A DNA stretch of 64,000 nucleotides from Demequina sp. NBRC 110054 (lineage in GTDB: Bacteria; Actinomycetota; Actinomycetes; Actinomycetales; Demequinaceae), in NCBI RefSeq assembly GCF_002090115.1, contig NZ_BBRK01000004.1:806001-870000 (forward strand), read 5' to 3'. Positions 16,897-25,566 of this stretch are shown piece after piece. The translations under genes and the position numbers were made by a program. How positions within the stretch are numbered: the first letter of the stretch is position 1; every line of letters begins with the position of its first letter. Under the pieces are notes generated by a model. That model did no database searches and had not been told where the DNA came from. It saw only the letters and a program-made list of their open reading frames with translations.

Positions 16897-17506
16897 GTGC
16901 ACTCCCCTTACTCCGCGCCGCTACAGCGAGGCGACCTGACTACCTCACGGGCTGACGCGTTGCGCGCCGCCATCTACGTTCTCATCGGGGCCGGACACTC
17001 GCGCGATGTTTCACGTGAAACCTGGCGAGCTCACTACCCCGGAGAAGTCAGACTACCCGCGCGGCGTGAGGGTTTCATCCTTAGATATGGCCGACTTCTG
17101 TGGACAACCGGGCGGCCGAAGCGCGTTCCCCGCACAAAGAACTGTGGACAGTCGGTGTGGAGAACTTTCTTGACTCGAGTGAACGGCATGCGCCCACCGC
17201 ACCGGCGACCCGTGGCATGCACGGACACGGGCACACTGCCGCACCTGTCGAGACAACGGGATGGCACGTGAAACGGTCACTCGTGCGGCGCACGAGACGA
17301 CACGAGAAGGGGACTCCTGACGATCACCGGTCCCAACCAGTCCGGTCCCAACCAGCCCCGTGCAAAGCCAGCCCCTACCCAGCCCGGCCTCCGTCATCCG
17401 TACGACCGCCACCCGCTCGAGCGGCCGCGTTCGCGTCGACGCCGAGAACGTCGCATGCCCCGCGGATCCCAGACGCCGCGCACCCACGGTGGGCGTGGCG
17501 AGATCC
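16897..17506. other. 610-bp intergenic region between parA and rsmG
   Basis: No convincing gene is seen here; open frames on both strands have random-looking composition and no ribosome site. It holds a parS site (17008-17021), a degenerate parS-like ATGGCACGTGAAAC (17261-17274), and three DnaA-box-like sequences: TGTGGACAA (17099-17107), TGTGGACAG (17143-17151) and TGTGGAGAA (17157-17165). The promoter of parAB should lie near its left end. Confidence 0.6.
17008..17021. other. parS: parS site upstream of parA
   Basis: Exact GTTTCACGTGAAAC, flanked as TGTTTCACGTGAAACC, about 110 bases upstream of the parA start. Confidence 0.95.
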
Positions 17507-18190
17507 TCAGCGACTCCCCTGCCGAGTGAGCCGCACGACGCGGGTCGGCTCGAGCCCGTCAAGGGTGCCGGCCTCGAGCACCTCTCCGGCCAAGCGATGC
17601 TTGCGCAGCGCGTACTTGGCGCGGTCGAGTTCGTCCTGGGCCGACCTTCCCTTCAGCAGCACCATCTGGCCCGTCGGGCTCAGGAGCGGCATGCACCACT
17701 TCACCAGCTTGTCGATGCTCGCCACGGCGCGCGCCGTGATGATGTCAGCCTCGACGCTCTCGACGACCTCCTCGGCCCGGCCGCGCACCACGGTGACGTT
17801 CTCGATGCCAGCGGCCCGCGACGCCTCGAGCAGCCACTGGACTCGCCGCTCCATCGGTTCCACGAGGACGATCCTGCGCTCGGGCTGCATCGCCGCGACG
17901 ACCATGCCCGGCAGGCCCGCACCCGATCCGACATCCACGAGGACGCCCTCGCCCAGGAAGGGGACGACCGCCGCCGAGTTGAGGATGTGGCGTTCCCACA
18001 CCCGCTCGAGCTCGCGCGGGCCGATCAGCCCGCGCAGCACTCCCTGGTCGGCGAGGAGCTCCGCGAATGCGCGCACCGTCGCATAACGGTCGCCGAAGAA
18101 CTCCTCGACCGCCGGCGCACCCTCGAGGGGGTCATCCTGCAGTCCACGGGGAACGTCATCCGCGGCATGCTGCGGAGTCACGTCAGTCAT
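17507..18190 (-). CDS. rsmG: 16S rRNA (guanine(527)-N7)-methyltransferase RsmG
   Basis: The 227-residue protein has the SAM-binding motif LVDVGSGAGLPGM, RELERVWERHILNSAA near the start, VRGRAEEVV and SPTGQMVLLKGRS, all typical of RsmG/GidB. It methylates G527 of 16S rRNA; loss gives low-level streptomycin resistance in other species. It belongs to the conserved yidC-jag-rsmG-parAB block next to the origin. The length is normal. A parS site lies 13 bases upstream of its start. Confidence 0.97.
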   Translation of the reverse strand: MTDVTPQHAADDVPRGLQDDPLEGAPAVEEFFGDRYATVRAFAELLADQGVLRGLIGPRELERVWERHILNSAAVVPFLGEGVLVDVGSGAGLPGMVVAAMQPERRIVLVEPMERRVQWLLEASRAAGIENVTVVRGRAEEVVESVEADIITARAVASIDKLVKWCMPLLSPTGQMVLLKGRSAQDELDRAKYALRKHRLAGEVLEAGTLDGLEPTRVVRLTRQGSR

Positions 18191-18202
18191 CTGTCTCCCT
18201 TG

Positions 18203-18216
18203 GTTTCACGTGAAAC
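18203..18216. other. parS: parS site between rsmG and jag
   Basis: Exact GTTTCACGTGAAAC with a trailing A, in the short gap between rsmG and jag. Confidence 0.95.
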
Positions 18217-18272
18217 ACTAGCGCGCCGCCACGCTCCCCTGCGGGGCATGGCGGCGCGCGACGAGTGTCGGA

Positions 18273-18764
18273 TCAGGAGGCGGGAAGCACCACCACGTAG
18301 CGGTTCGGGTCCTCACCCTCGGACTCCGACCCGAGACCGGCCTCGAGCACGACGTCGTGGACGACCTTGCGCTCGAAGGCGTTCATCGCCGGCAGCGAGA
18401 CGCGCGCACCGGACTCGCGCACCTTGGCGACAGCCTCCCTTGCCTGCTCGGCGAGACGCTCACGACGACCCGCGCGGAAGTCCGCGATGTCGAGCATGAG
18501 CCGGCTGATCTCACCGGTGTCCGCCTGCACGGCGAGACGGGCGAGGTCCTGCAGCGCGTCGAGCACCTCGCCGTCCGGTCCGACCAGACGCTTGAGGTCC
18601 TGGCTCGGGCCCTCGGCGACGACAGCCACCTTGGCGCGGCCGGCCTCCACCGAGATGTCGATGTCGCCGTCCATGTCGAGGATGTCGAGCAGCTCCTCGA
18701 GGAAGTCCGCAGCGGCGTCGCCCTCGGCCTCAAGCCGAGAGGTGTCCTTGGAGTCAGTCATCAT
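18273..18764 (-). CDS. jag: Jag/KhpB family R3H-domain RNA-binding protein
   Basis: This 163-residue acidic protein has a KH-like domain (about residues 15-95, VGPDGEVLDALQDLARL) and a C-terminal R3H domain (SLPAMNAFERKVVHDVVLE, ending DPNRYVVVLPAS). It lacks the Jag-N domain of Firmicutes, as usual in actinobacteria. KhpB-type proteins bind RNA and influence cell division and elongation. It follows yidC in the conserved origin-proximal block. Two adjacent ATG codons make the start uncertain by one residue. Confidence 0.93.
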   Translation of the reverse strand: MMTDSKDTSRLEAEGDAAADFLEELLDILDMDGDIDISVEAGRAKVAVVAEGPSQDLKRLVGPDGEVLDALQDLARLAVQADTGEISRLMLDIADFRAGRRERLAEQAREAVAKVRESGARVSLPAMNAFERKVVHDVVLEAGLGSESEGEDPNRYVVVLPAS

Positions 18765-18809
18765 TCCTGCCGTTTCTGTGGGAACGCGCGAGGCGTCCGG
18801 ATGGTCTTG

Positions 18810-19772
18810 TCAGCGCTTCTTGCGGTTCTTGCGCTTGGGCTGCTGGCGCTGCCCGCTAGGGCGCTCGATGGTCGTGTCACCTGCGTCGGTCACGTCCACA
18901 CCGTCGCCGTCGACGGTGATGCCCTTGCGCTTGGCCTTCTCCGCCTGGCGCTCGAGCATGATGCGGTGCGCCTCCGAGCCAGGCGTCGGGTTCCTGCGGA
19001 TCACGTAGAATTGCTGGCCCATGGTCCACAGGTTCGTCGTGGTCCAGTAGATGAGGACACCGACCGGGAAGTTGGGGCCCGACAGCACGAAGATGAACGG
19101 CAGCACGTACAGCAGGATCTTCTGCTGCTGCGCCATCGGACCCTCGAGGGCCGAGGCCGGCATGTTCTTCTGCGTGAGCTGGCGCTGGGTGAGGAACGTC
19201 GTCGCGACCATCGTGACGATGAGGACCGCGGAGAGGATCTTCGCCTCGAGGCTTGCTCCCTGCAGGAACGTCTCCGAGAGCTGCGCGCCGAAGAGGGTGG
19301 CGGAGGAGGCCTGGTCGATCAGCTCCTGGCTGAGCAGTCCGATCGTGTGGTCCAGGCCATCGGAAGCCTCGAGCCGACCGTTGAGGACACGGAAGAGCGC
19401 GAAGAAGACAGGCATCTGGATCAGGATCGGCAGGCACGAGGCGAAGGGGTTCGTCTTGTGCTTGGCGTACAGCTCCATGGTCTCGCGGCTCATCGCCTCA
19501 CGAGACGCCTGGTCCTTCTTGCCCTTGTACTTGTCTTGCACCGCACGCAGCTCGGGAGCGATCACCTGCATGGCTCGTGACGCGTTGATCTGCTTGACGA
19601 ACAGCGGAATGAGCGCGACGCGGATCGTGACCACGAGGCCCACGATCGACAGCGCCCACGTGATGCCCGCGGCGGGATCCATGCCGATGAACTCGAGGAT
19701 CTGGTGCCAGATCACCATGATGTTGGCGACAAGCCACTCGAGTGGCCACAGGATCGTGTTCAGGAAGTCCAT
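18810..19772 (-). CDS. yidC: Membrane protein insertase YidC
   Basis: The 320-residue protein has five to six membrane helices starting at MDFLNTILWPLEWLVANIMV. It has the YidC core features: the conserved Arg in VTIRVALIPLFVKQINASRAM, LPILIQMPVFFALFRVL, and the late helices around ILLYVLPFIFVLSGPNFPVGVLIYW. It inserts and folds inner-membrane proteins with or without SecYEG. The tail is Lys/Arg-rich (RQQPKRKNRKKR), which binds ribosomes in related proteins. yidD lies ten bases upstream. Confidence 0.97.
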   Translation of the reverse strand: MDFLNTILWPLEWLVANIMVIWHQILEFIGMDPAAGITWALSIVGLVVTIRVALIPLFVKQINASRAMQVIAPELRAVQDKYKGKKDQASREAMSRETMELYAKHKTNPFASCLPILIQMPVFFALFRVLNGRLEASDGLDHTIGLLSQELIDQASSATLFGAQLSETFLQGASLEAKILSAVLIVTMVATTFLTQRQLTQKNMPASALEGPMAQQQKILLYVLPFIFVLSGPNFPVGVLIYWTTTNLWTMGQQFYVIRRNPTPGSEAHRIMLERQAEKAKRKGITVDGDGVDVTDAGDTTIERPSGQRQQPKRKNRKKR

Positions 19773-19782
19773 GAAGGGGTGC

Positions 19783-20124
19783 CTATTCGTTCAGTTCGAC
19801 TGGCGTCGAGGGTACAGCCTCAGCGGGTGCCCCCGACGAGGAAAGATCTCGCTTGCGGAACAGGGGCTCACCGACAGCAGGCACGTCGTCCACTCCCCCG
19901 TAGCTCCAGGGGTTGCACCGGAGCACGCGCCAGGTCGCGAGGGCGGTGCCCTTGATCGCGCCGTGACGTCGGAGCGCCTCGAGTCCATAGTGGGAGCACG
20001 AGGGGTAGTACTTGCAGCGCGGCCCGAGCAGCGGGGACACGATCAGTTGGTAAAGCCGGACCAGGCCCATGAGGAGCACACGGGGGACGGCAGCGATACC
20101 GGTGCCGACCTGAGCCCACGTCAC
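19783..20124 (-). CDS. yidD: Membrane protein insertion efficiency factor YidD
   Basis: The 113-residue protein contains the YidD core [25 protein letters not shown] with its conserved cysteines and ends the domain at [17 protein letters not shown]. It is a small amphipathic protein that assists YidC. Its GTG start overlaps the rnpA stop (GTGA). The C-terminal ~30 residues are variable. Confidence 0.95.
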   Translation of the reverse strand: MTWAQVGTGIAAVPRVLLMGLVRLYQLIVSPLLGPRCKYYPSCSHYGLEALRRHGAIKGTALATWRVLRCNPWSYGGVDDVPAVGEPLFRKRDLSSSGAPAEAVPSTPVELNE

Positions 20125-20465
20125 AGCGAAGCCTTTCGCACCGCGGCGGCGGTCGCGTCTCTCAGATCCCGGCGAAGGGTCTCGAAGGGAGCAGCCGCAG
20201 AGGCCGGCAGTGCGCGCACCACCAGGCGTGTACCAGGGGGAAGGGTGGGAAGCAGCTCGGCCGCGATCGCGCGCAGGCGCCGCTTCACTCGGTTCCGCAC
20301 CACTGCGATCCCCACCGCCCTAGAAACGGCGAAACCGGCCATGCTCGAGGCATCGCCGGTCCGCTCCACATAGACCACCATGGTCTTGCGACCGCTCCGG
20401 GAGCCTCGGCGCATGGCGGACCGGAAGTCCGCCGATGCCCGGAGCCGGGAGTCGGCCTTCAGCAC
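20121..20465 (-). CDS. rnpA: Ribonuclease P protein component
   Basis: The 114-residue basic protein has the RnpA signature [17 protein letters not shown] and the N-terminal [20 protein letters not shown]. It assists the RNase P RNA in tRNA 5' maturation. The GTG start directly abuts the rpmH stop, and its end overlaps yidD, so rpmH-rnpA-yidD-yidC read as one operon. Confidence 0.96.
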   Translation of the reverse strand: MLKADSRLRASADFRSAMRRGSRSGRKTMVVYVERTGDASSMAGFAVSRAVGIAVVRNRVKRRLRAIAAELLPTLPPGTRLVVRALPASAAAPFETLRRDLRDATAAAVRKASL

Positions 20466-20609
20466 TTAGGCCGAGAGGTTGCCACGACCCTTGCGGCGAC
20501 GCGACGCGAGGATCGATCGGCCCGCACGGGTGCGCATACGCAGGCGGAAGCCGTGCGTCTTGGCGCGCTTGCGGTTGTTCGGCTGGAAGGTCCGCTTGCT
20601 CACGGTCAT
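20466..20609 (-). CDS. rpmH: 50S ribosomal protein L34
   Basis: This 47-residue protein reads [20 protein letters not shown], then [20 protein letters not shown] and GRGNLSA, which is ribosomal protein L34. It is short and very basic, as in all bacteria. It leads the rpmH-rnpA-yidD-yidC operon and is divergent from dnaA, the classic bacterial origin arrangement. Confidence 0.98.
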   Translation of the reverse strand: MTVSKRTFQPNNRKRAKTHGFRLRMRTRAGRSILASRRRKGRGNLSA

Positions 20610-20650
20610 GCTCCAAAGATTCAGGGGGACGAGGTCACATCAGCGCACCA

Positions 20651-20679
20651 ACGTTACGCGCTCGCGCGTGCACGGTCAA
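20651..20679 (-). promoter_or_regulatory. Sigma-A-type promoter of rpmH
   Basis: On the minus strand, TTGACC (20679-20674) and TAACGT (20656-20651) are separated by 17 bases, an excellent housekeeping promoter about 40 bases upstream of the rpmH ATG. Confidence 0.7.
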
Positions 20680-20800
20680 ATCACGCGGGTCTCTGAGCAC
20701 ACGACACCCGAAACGTATAGAGTCCATCATCGCAGGATGCTTGTCCGGCAGCGACACGCCGCTTCTCAAGTAACGACCATATGACGTAGTCTCAACGGCC

Positions 20801-20821
20801 TGTGCACAACTCTGTGGATGG
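20801..20821. promoter_or_regulatory. DnaA-box-like pair upstream of dnaA
   Basis: TGTGCACAA (20801-20809) and TGTGGATGG (20813-20821) resemble the DnaA box (TTGTCCACA or TTATCCACA reversed), each with one or two mismatches. They lie 20-40 bases before the dnaA GTG and may serve autoregulation. Confidence 0.55.
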
Positions 20822-20840
20822 CTGACGAAAAGGGGGTCGG

Positions 20841-22250
20841 GTGAGCGAGCAGACGAGCGCCGCGGACATCGAGGATGTGTGGCGCAAGGCGCTGGATCAC
20901 CTGGTCCACCACCACGGCATCGGGACGCAGCAGCGTTCCTTCCTCCGACTCGTCAAGCCGCTCGCCGTCGTCGAGGACAACGTCTTCCTCGCCGTGGCCG
21001 AGGACTTCACCAAGACCTTCATCGAGTCGACGATGCGCGGCGACGTGACGAGCTCGCTGTCGCAGGTGCTCGGTCGCGAGGTCCGCATCGCCGTCACGGT
21101 CGATGCCTCGGTGACCCCGTCGGAGATCGACGTGCCGGAGCCGCAGGCCGACGTGGCTCCCGAGCCCCGTCCCGTGATGCCGTCCGCACCGACGCCCACG
21201 GTGGCCGAGACAGTGCCCGACCCGCACCTCAACCCTCGGTACACCTTCGACACGTTCGTCATCGGCTCGTCCAACCGATTCGCCCACGCCGCCGCCCTCG
21301 CCGTCGCCGAGTCGCCAGGCAAGACGTACAACCCGCTGTTCATCTACGGCGGTTCTGGGCTGGGAAAGACGCACCTCCTCCACGCGATCGGTCACTACAC
21401 ACGGCAGATCAAGCCCCAGACCCGCGTGCGGTACGTGAACTCCGAGGAGTTCACCAACGACTTCATCAACTCGATCCGCGACGACCGTTCGCTCACCTTC
21501 AAGCGCACGTACCGCGAGGTCGACGTGCTGCTCATCGACGACATCCAGTTCCTGCAGGGCAAGGAGCAGACGCTCGAGGAGTTCTTCCACACGTTCAACG
21601 CGCTGCACAACGCAGGCAAGCACGTCGTGATCACCTCCGATGTCAGCCCTCGCCACCTCGACGGGATCGAGGAGCGCATGAGGACCCGCTTCGAGTGGGG
21701 GCTCATGACGGACGTGCAGCCGCCGGACCTCGAGACCCGCATCGCGATCCTTCGCAAGAAGGCCCAGGCGGACGACGTCGCCGCGCCGGGTGACGTGCTC
21801 GAGTACATCGCCTCCAACATCACGAGCAACATCCGCGAGCTCGAGGGCGCGCTCATCCGCGTCACCGCGTTCGCCGCGCTCAACAAGCAGAACGTGGATC
21901 TGTCGCTCGCGCAGGTGGTCCTCAAGGACCTCATCAGCGACAACGACTCCGAGATCACGGCCTCCTCGATCATCGGCACGACCGCCGACTACTTCGGCAT
22001 CACGATGGACGAGCTCACGGGAACCTCACGCTCCCGGGTCTTCGTGACCGCGCGCCAGATCGCGATGTACCTGTGCCGCGAGCTCACCGACCTGTCCCTG
22101 CCGAAGATCGGCGAGCACTTCGGCGGCAAGGACCACACCACGGTCATGTACTCGGTCAAGAAGGTCGAGGACCAGATCGCGCAGCGCCGGCAGATGTACA
22201 ACCAGGTCAACGAGATCCACGCGCGCGTCAAGCAGCAGACGCGCGACTGA
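20841..22250 (+). CDS. dnaA: Chromosomal replication initiator DnaA
   Basis: This 469-residue protein has all four DnaA domains. They are an N-terminal DnaB-interaction domain (IEDVWRKALDHL), a Pro-rich linker, the AAA+ core with Walker A GGSGLGKTHLLHAIG and Walker B LLIDDIQFL, and the DNA-binding signature KIGEHFGGKDHTTVMYSVKK at the C-terminus. It melts oriC and starts replication. The GTG start follows AAAAGGGGGTC. The domain II linker is short for an actinobacterium (Streptomyces DnaA exceeds 600 residues). A convergent acetyltransferase gene ends two bases after its stop. Confidence 0.98.
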   Translation: MSEQTSAADIEDVWRKALDHLVHHHGIGTQQRSFLRLVKPLAVVEDNVFLAVAEDFTKTFIESTMRGDVTSSLSQVLGREVRIAVTVDASVTPSEIDVPEPQADVAPEPRPVMPSAPTPTVAETVPDPHLNPRYTFDTFVIGSSNRFAHAAALAVAESPGKTYNPLFIYGGSGLGKTHLLHAIGHYTRQIKPQTRVRYVNSEEFTNDFINSIRDDRSLTFKRTYREVDVLLIDDIQFLQGKEQTLEEFFHTFNALHNAGKHVVITSDVSPRHLDGIEERMRTRFEWGLMTDVQPPDLETRIAILRKKAQADDVAAPGDVLEYIASNITSNIRELEGALIRVTAFAALNKQNVDLSLAQVVLKDLISDNDSEITASSIIGTTADYFGITMDELTGTSRSRVFVTARQIAMYLCRELTDLSLPKIGEHFGGKDHTTVMYSVKKVEDQIAQRRQMYNQVNEIHARVKQQTRD

Positions 22251-22252
22251 CC

Positions 22253-22849
22253 TCAGCTCATCGCCGCCTCACGCTGACGTTCTGTCAGCGCTCGATCCGC
22301 ATACACGAGCCTCACCGCGTCCCGATCCGGGTTGCCCGCATCGCCTCCCCTGGCGACGAGCGTCAGCCCGACCGCGCGCGCGACCCCCACGGATGCGTGA
22401 TTGTGCTCGAGCATCACGGCCACGCTCGGGAGCGTCGGACGCACCTCGCTTGCCCGGGCGATCGCGGCTGCTGCGGCCTCGACCGCGAAACCCTGTCCCT
22501 GCGCGCTCGGCGACAACCGATGTCCCAGGTTCCAGAGCGCATCGTCCCTGACCGAGCAGCCGACGTAGCCCAGCATCTCAGCGGAGCCGCGCCTGCGGAC
22601 CACGCTCACTCCGAGGCCGTACGTGTCCCACCCCAGCAGCCATGCGCACACGAGCTGCTCGGTCTGAGCGCGATCCCCGTGACGTCCCGACGGCAGGTGG
22701 GTCCACCCCGACGGGTCGCACATCAGGGCGTGAACCTGGTCGACGTCGGTCCACGAGGGTCGCGACAGGGTCAGTCGCTCGGTTCGCACCACGTTCTCGT
22801 TCAGCACCTCGGCAAGCATGGCGACGAAGGTAGCGAAGGGCTCTGACAT
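22253..22849 (-). CDS. GNAT-family N-acetyltransferase
   Basis: This protein of about 198 residues (from ATG 22847-22849, MSEPFATFVAMLAEV) has RTERLTLSRPSWTDVDQVHAL, LGYVGCSVRD, and LGHRLSPSAQGQGFAVEAAAAAIARA with the acetyl-CoA loop QGQG. These match the RimJ/RimL-like GNAT group that acetylates protein or small-molecule amines. The substrate is unknown. ATG 22819 is an alternative start. It lies on the minus strand inside the dnaA-dnaN interval, where most actinobacteria have only oriC, so it looks like a local insertion. It carries one exact copy of the dispersed 12-mer (22538-22549). Confidence 0.85.
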   Translation of the reverse strand: MSEPFATFVAMLAEVLNENVVRTERLTLSRPSWTDVDQVHALMCDPSGWTHLPSGRHGDRAQTEQLVCAWLLGWDTYGLGVSVVRRRGSAEMLGYVGCSVRDDALWNLGHRLSPSAQGQGFAVEAAAAAIARASEVRPTLPSVAVMLEHNHASVGVARAVGLTLVARGGDAGNPDRDAVRLVYADRALTERQREAAMS

Positions 22850-22894
22850 CACAGGATCCGCTCGCCCAGTAGCACACATCAGTCCGGTCTGCAC

Positions 22895-23225
22895 ACCTGG
22901 GGAAAATCCTGTGAGTTCATGTGAATGACATGTACGAGCGTCTGGGGACGATCTGTGAACGACACGAAAGTCGCTGTGAGTCTGTGATTCGTCTCCACCG
23001 GCTCACACGAGTACTCCGCATCGACGTCCACGGATCGTCCACATCCGAGAACTTGTGATTACCAGCCAGAATCACAGGTTTCCCCAGAATCCACGTCCCC
23101 TATGACTACTTCCCCATCCTTCTTGTCATTCATCCCCACCCGACCTTCATGACGCTCCGCGCCGTGCCGCGCCGACTCCCCTCGACTCGGGCCTCATCTG
23201 GCGTAGTCTGTGCCGCAGACCGAAG
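22895..23225. other. oriC: Presumed replication origin oriC
   Basis: This 387-bp gene-free stretch before dnaN is the usual site of oriC in actinobacteria. It has many TGTGA or TCACA words, e.g. TGTGAATGA (22920-22928), TGTGAACGA (22954-22962) and TGTGATTCG (22983-22991), plus TCGTCCACA (23036-23044), one mismatch from the TTGTCCACA box. No perfect DnaA box is seen. It is less GC-rich than its surroundings around 22905-23130. The divergence of gene direction at dnaA supports an origin near here. Confidence 0.65.
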
Positions 23226-23236
23226 GAGAAGACCTC

Positions 23237-24364
23237 ATGAAGTTTTCCGTCGATCGCGACGTTCTCACCGACGCCGTCGCGTGGACGTCGCGCGCCGTGC
23301 CCGCGCGCCCGCCCGTGCCCGTGCTCGCGGGAGTGCACCTGGTCGCCGACGCCTCCGGCGTCGTCACGCTGTCGAGCTTCGACTACGAGGTCTCCGCGCG
23401 TGGCGAGTTCCCGGCCGACGTCGAGACCGCCGGTGAGGTGCTCGTCTCGGGTCGACTCCTCCGCGACATCGCCAACGCGCTGCCGCACAAGCCCGTGCAG
23501 TTCGAGCTCGACGGCACCAAGGTCTCCGTCACCTGCGGCGCGTCGCGCTTCACGCTCGCGACGATGCCTGTCGACCAGTACCCCGACCTTCCGCAGCTGC
23601 CCGAGCAGTCCGGCACCATCGACGGTTCCGAGTTCCAGCAGGCGGTCGCGCAGGTGAGCGTCGCGGCCTCGCGCGACGAGACCCTTCCGATCCTCACGGG
23701 CATCCGCATCGAGATCGAGGGCAGCGACGTGTCGCTGCTCGCGACAGACCGCTACCGTCTCGCGCTGCGCGAGCTGTCGTGGAAGCCCTCCTCCTCCGAC
23801 GCGTCGGCCGTGTCTCTCGTGCGCGCGAAGACCCTCACCGATACCGCCAAGGCGCTCGGCGCAGGCGACGTCACCGTGTCGCTGAGCTCGGGTCAGGGCG
23901 TCGACCTCGTCGGCTTCTCTGCCGGTGGCCTCGTCACCACCTCCCTGCTGATGGACGGCGACTACCCGCAGGTGCGTCGTCTCTTCCCAGAGGAGAGCCC
24001 CATCACCGCGGTCGTCCGCACCCAGGATCTGATCGACGCGACGCGACGCGTCTCGCTCGTCGCCGAGCGCAACTCGTCGGTGCGGCTCGCGTTCTCCGAG
24101 GGTGAGGTCACGCTCGACGCTGGTCAGAGCGAGGATGCGCAGGCGTCCGAAGCGCTCGAGGCGACCGTCGACGGCGGCGCCATCACCGTGGCGTTCAACC
24201 CCCAGTACCTTCTGGACGGCCTCGGCGCGCTCGGCACCGACTACGTGCGCTTCGGCTTCACGCAGGACTCCAAGCCCGTCGAGTTCGTGGGGCTCACCGA
24301 GCCCGGCGGTGACCTCAAGTCCGACTTCCGCTACCTGCTCGTCCCCATCCGCATCGCCTCCTGA
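23237..24364 (+). CDS. dnaN: DNA polymerase III beta sliding clamp
   Basis: The 375-residue protein has the three-domain clamp pattern: MKFSVDRDVLTDAVAWTSRA, ASRDETLPILTGIRIEIEG, LLATDRYRLALREL and the C-terminal YLLVPIRIA. It encircles DNA and tethers polymerase III. I start at ATG 23237, preceded by AAGGAGA at a good distance. recF follows within nine bases. Confidence 0.98.
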   Translation: MKFSVDRDVLTDAVAWTSRAVPARPPVPVLAGVHLVADASGVVTLSSFDYEVSARGEFPADVETAGEVLVSGRLLRDIANALPHKPVQFELDGTKVSVTCGASRFTLATMPVDQYPDLPQLPEQSGTIDGSEFQQAVAQVSVAASRDETLPILTGIRIEIEGSDVSLLATDRYRLALRELSWKPSSSDASAVSLVRAKTLTDTAKALGAGDVTVSLSSGQGVDLVGFSAGGLVTTSLLMDGDYPQVRRLFPEESPITAVVRTQDLIDATRRVSLVAERNSSVRLAFSEGEVTLDAGQSEDAQASEALEATVDGGAITVAFNPQYLLDGLGALGTDYVRFGFTQDSKPVEFVGLTEPGGDLKSDFRYLLVPIRIAS

Positions 24365-24372
24365 CCCTTCGG

Positions 24373-25566
24373 ATGCGCGTCACCCATCTTCAGCTGTCTG
24401 ACTTCCGCTCCTACGGAAGTCTGGACCTGGAGCTCGGCCCGGGCGTCACGACCTTCGTCGGCCGCAACGGCCAGGGAAAGACCAACCTGGTCGAGGCGGT
24501 CAGATACTTGTCGACGCTCTCGTCTCATCGCGTCGCGTCGGACGCGCCTCTGCTCCGCTTCGGGGCCGAACGTGCCGTCATCGGCGCACGGCTTGAGAAG
24601 AACGGCCGCGCGCTGTCGCTCGAGGTCACGCTGCAGCAGGGCCGGCAGAACACGGCCCGCCTCAACCGTGGTCAGGCGCGGCCGCGGGACCTGGTCGGCA
24701 TCCTCCGCACGGTCGTGTTCGCGCCCGAGGACCTCGCCCTCGTCAAGGGTGACCCGGCCGGACGGCGTCAGCTCATGGATGAGCTTGTCGTCGCGCTGCA
24801 CCCCGCTCTCGCGGGAGACCTGAGCGACTACGACCGCGTGCTCAGGCAGCGCGGATCCATGCTGAAGACCGCGCGCAACGCTCGCGGCGATATGACCATG
24901 CTCGACATCTGGGACGAGAAGCTGGCCCACCTGGGCGGGCGGATCGTTGCCGCAAGAAGGCAGGCGGTCGCAGCCCTCGCCCCGTACGTCCTCGAGGCGT
25001 ATGCGGACGTGGCGCCCGAAGGAGGCAGCTGCGTGCTGTCGTATTCCACAGCCTTGGATAAGCCTGTGAACAGGGACGATGCGGAGGTCGAGCCGCTTTC
25101 TCCACAGGCCGCTCCGGACGAGATCGAGAACCGCCTGCTGGAGCGCCTGCGCGCTCTCAGGAGCCAGGAGATCGACCGCGGGGTCAATTTGGCGGGTCCG
25201 CATAGGGACGACCTCGACATCACGCTCGGAGACATGCCGGCGAAGGGCTATGCGAGCCACGGCGAGAGCTGGTCATGCGCGCTCGCGCTGCGGCTCGGTG
25301 CATACGCCCTGCTCACCGCGGAGGGCGGGCCCGACGGTGATCCGGATGGGGAGCCCGTGCTGATCCTGGACGATGTGTTCGCCGAGCTCGACTCGGGTCG
25401 GAGGGCGGCGCTGGCGCGCCGCCTCACGTCGGCACGCCAGGTGCTGATCACCGCGGCCGTCGGCGAGGACGTCCCCGAGGAGCTCGCCGCCCATCCCGCG
25501 GGTTCGGCCACGGTGAAGGTGCGGCGCGACGACGACCGGCTGACGCTGGCGGTGCGCGATGCATGA
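24373..25566 (+). CDS. recF: DNA replication and repair protein RecF
   Basis: The 397-residue ATPase has Walker A GRNGQGKTNLVEAVRYLS, the SMC-like LAGPHRDDLDI signature region and Walker B LILDDVFAELD. It loads RecA at single-strand gaps with RecOR. The start lies nine bases after dnaN, and its end overlaps the dciA ATG by eight bases, so dnaN-recF-dciA form an operon. The coding sequence has one exact AGGGACGATGCG word (25072-25083), probably from codon use. Confidence 0.97.
   Translation: MRVTHLQLSDFRSYGSLDLELGPGVTTFVGRNGQGKTNLVEAVRYLSTLSSHRVASDAPLLRFGAERAVIGARLEKNGRALSLEVTLQQGRQNTARLNRGQARPRDLVGILRTVVFAPEDLALVKGDPAGRRQLMDELVVALHPALAGDLSDYDRVLRQRGSMLKTARNARGDMTMLDIWDEKLAHLGGRIVAARRQAVAALAPYVLEAYADVAPEGGSCVLSYSTALDKPVNRDDAEVEPLSPQAAPDEIENRLLERLRALRSQEIDRGVNLAGPHRDDLDITLGDMPAKGYASHGESWSCALALRLGAYALLTAEGGPDGDPDGEPVLILDDVFAELDSGRRAALARRLTSARQVLITAAVGEDVPEELAAHPAGSATVKVRRDDDRLTLAVRDA

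Noticed and set aside
17261-17274. Fourth parS site
   Set aside because: ATGGCACGTGAAAC has three mismatches in one half-site, so I list it only as degenerate.
17100-18086. Plus-strand open frame spanning the parA-rsmG gap and rsmG
   Set aside because: Half of it is antisense to rsmG, the composition is Ser/Arg/Pro-rich and no ribosome site or motif is seen.
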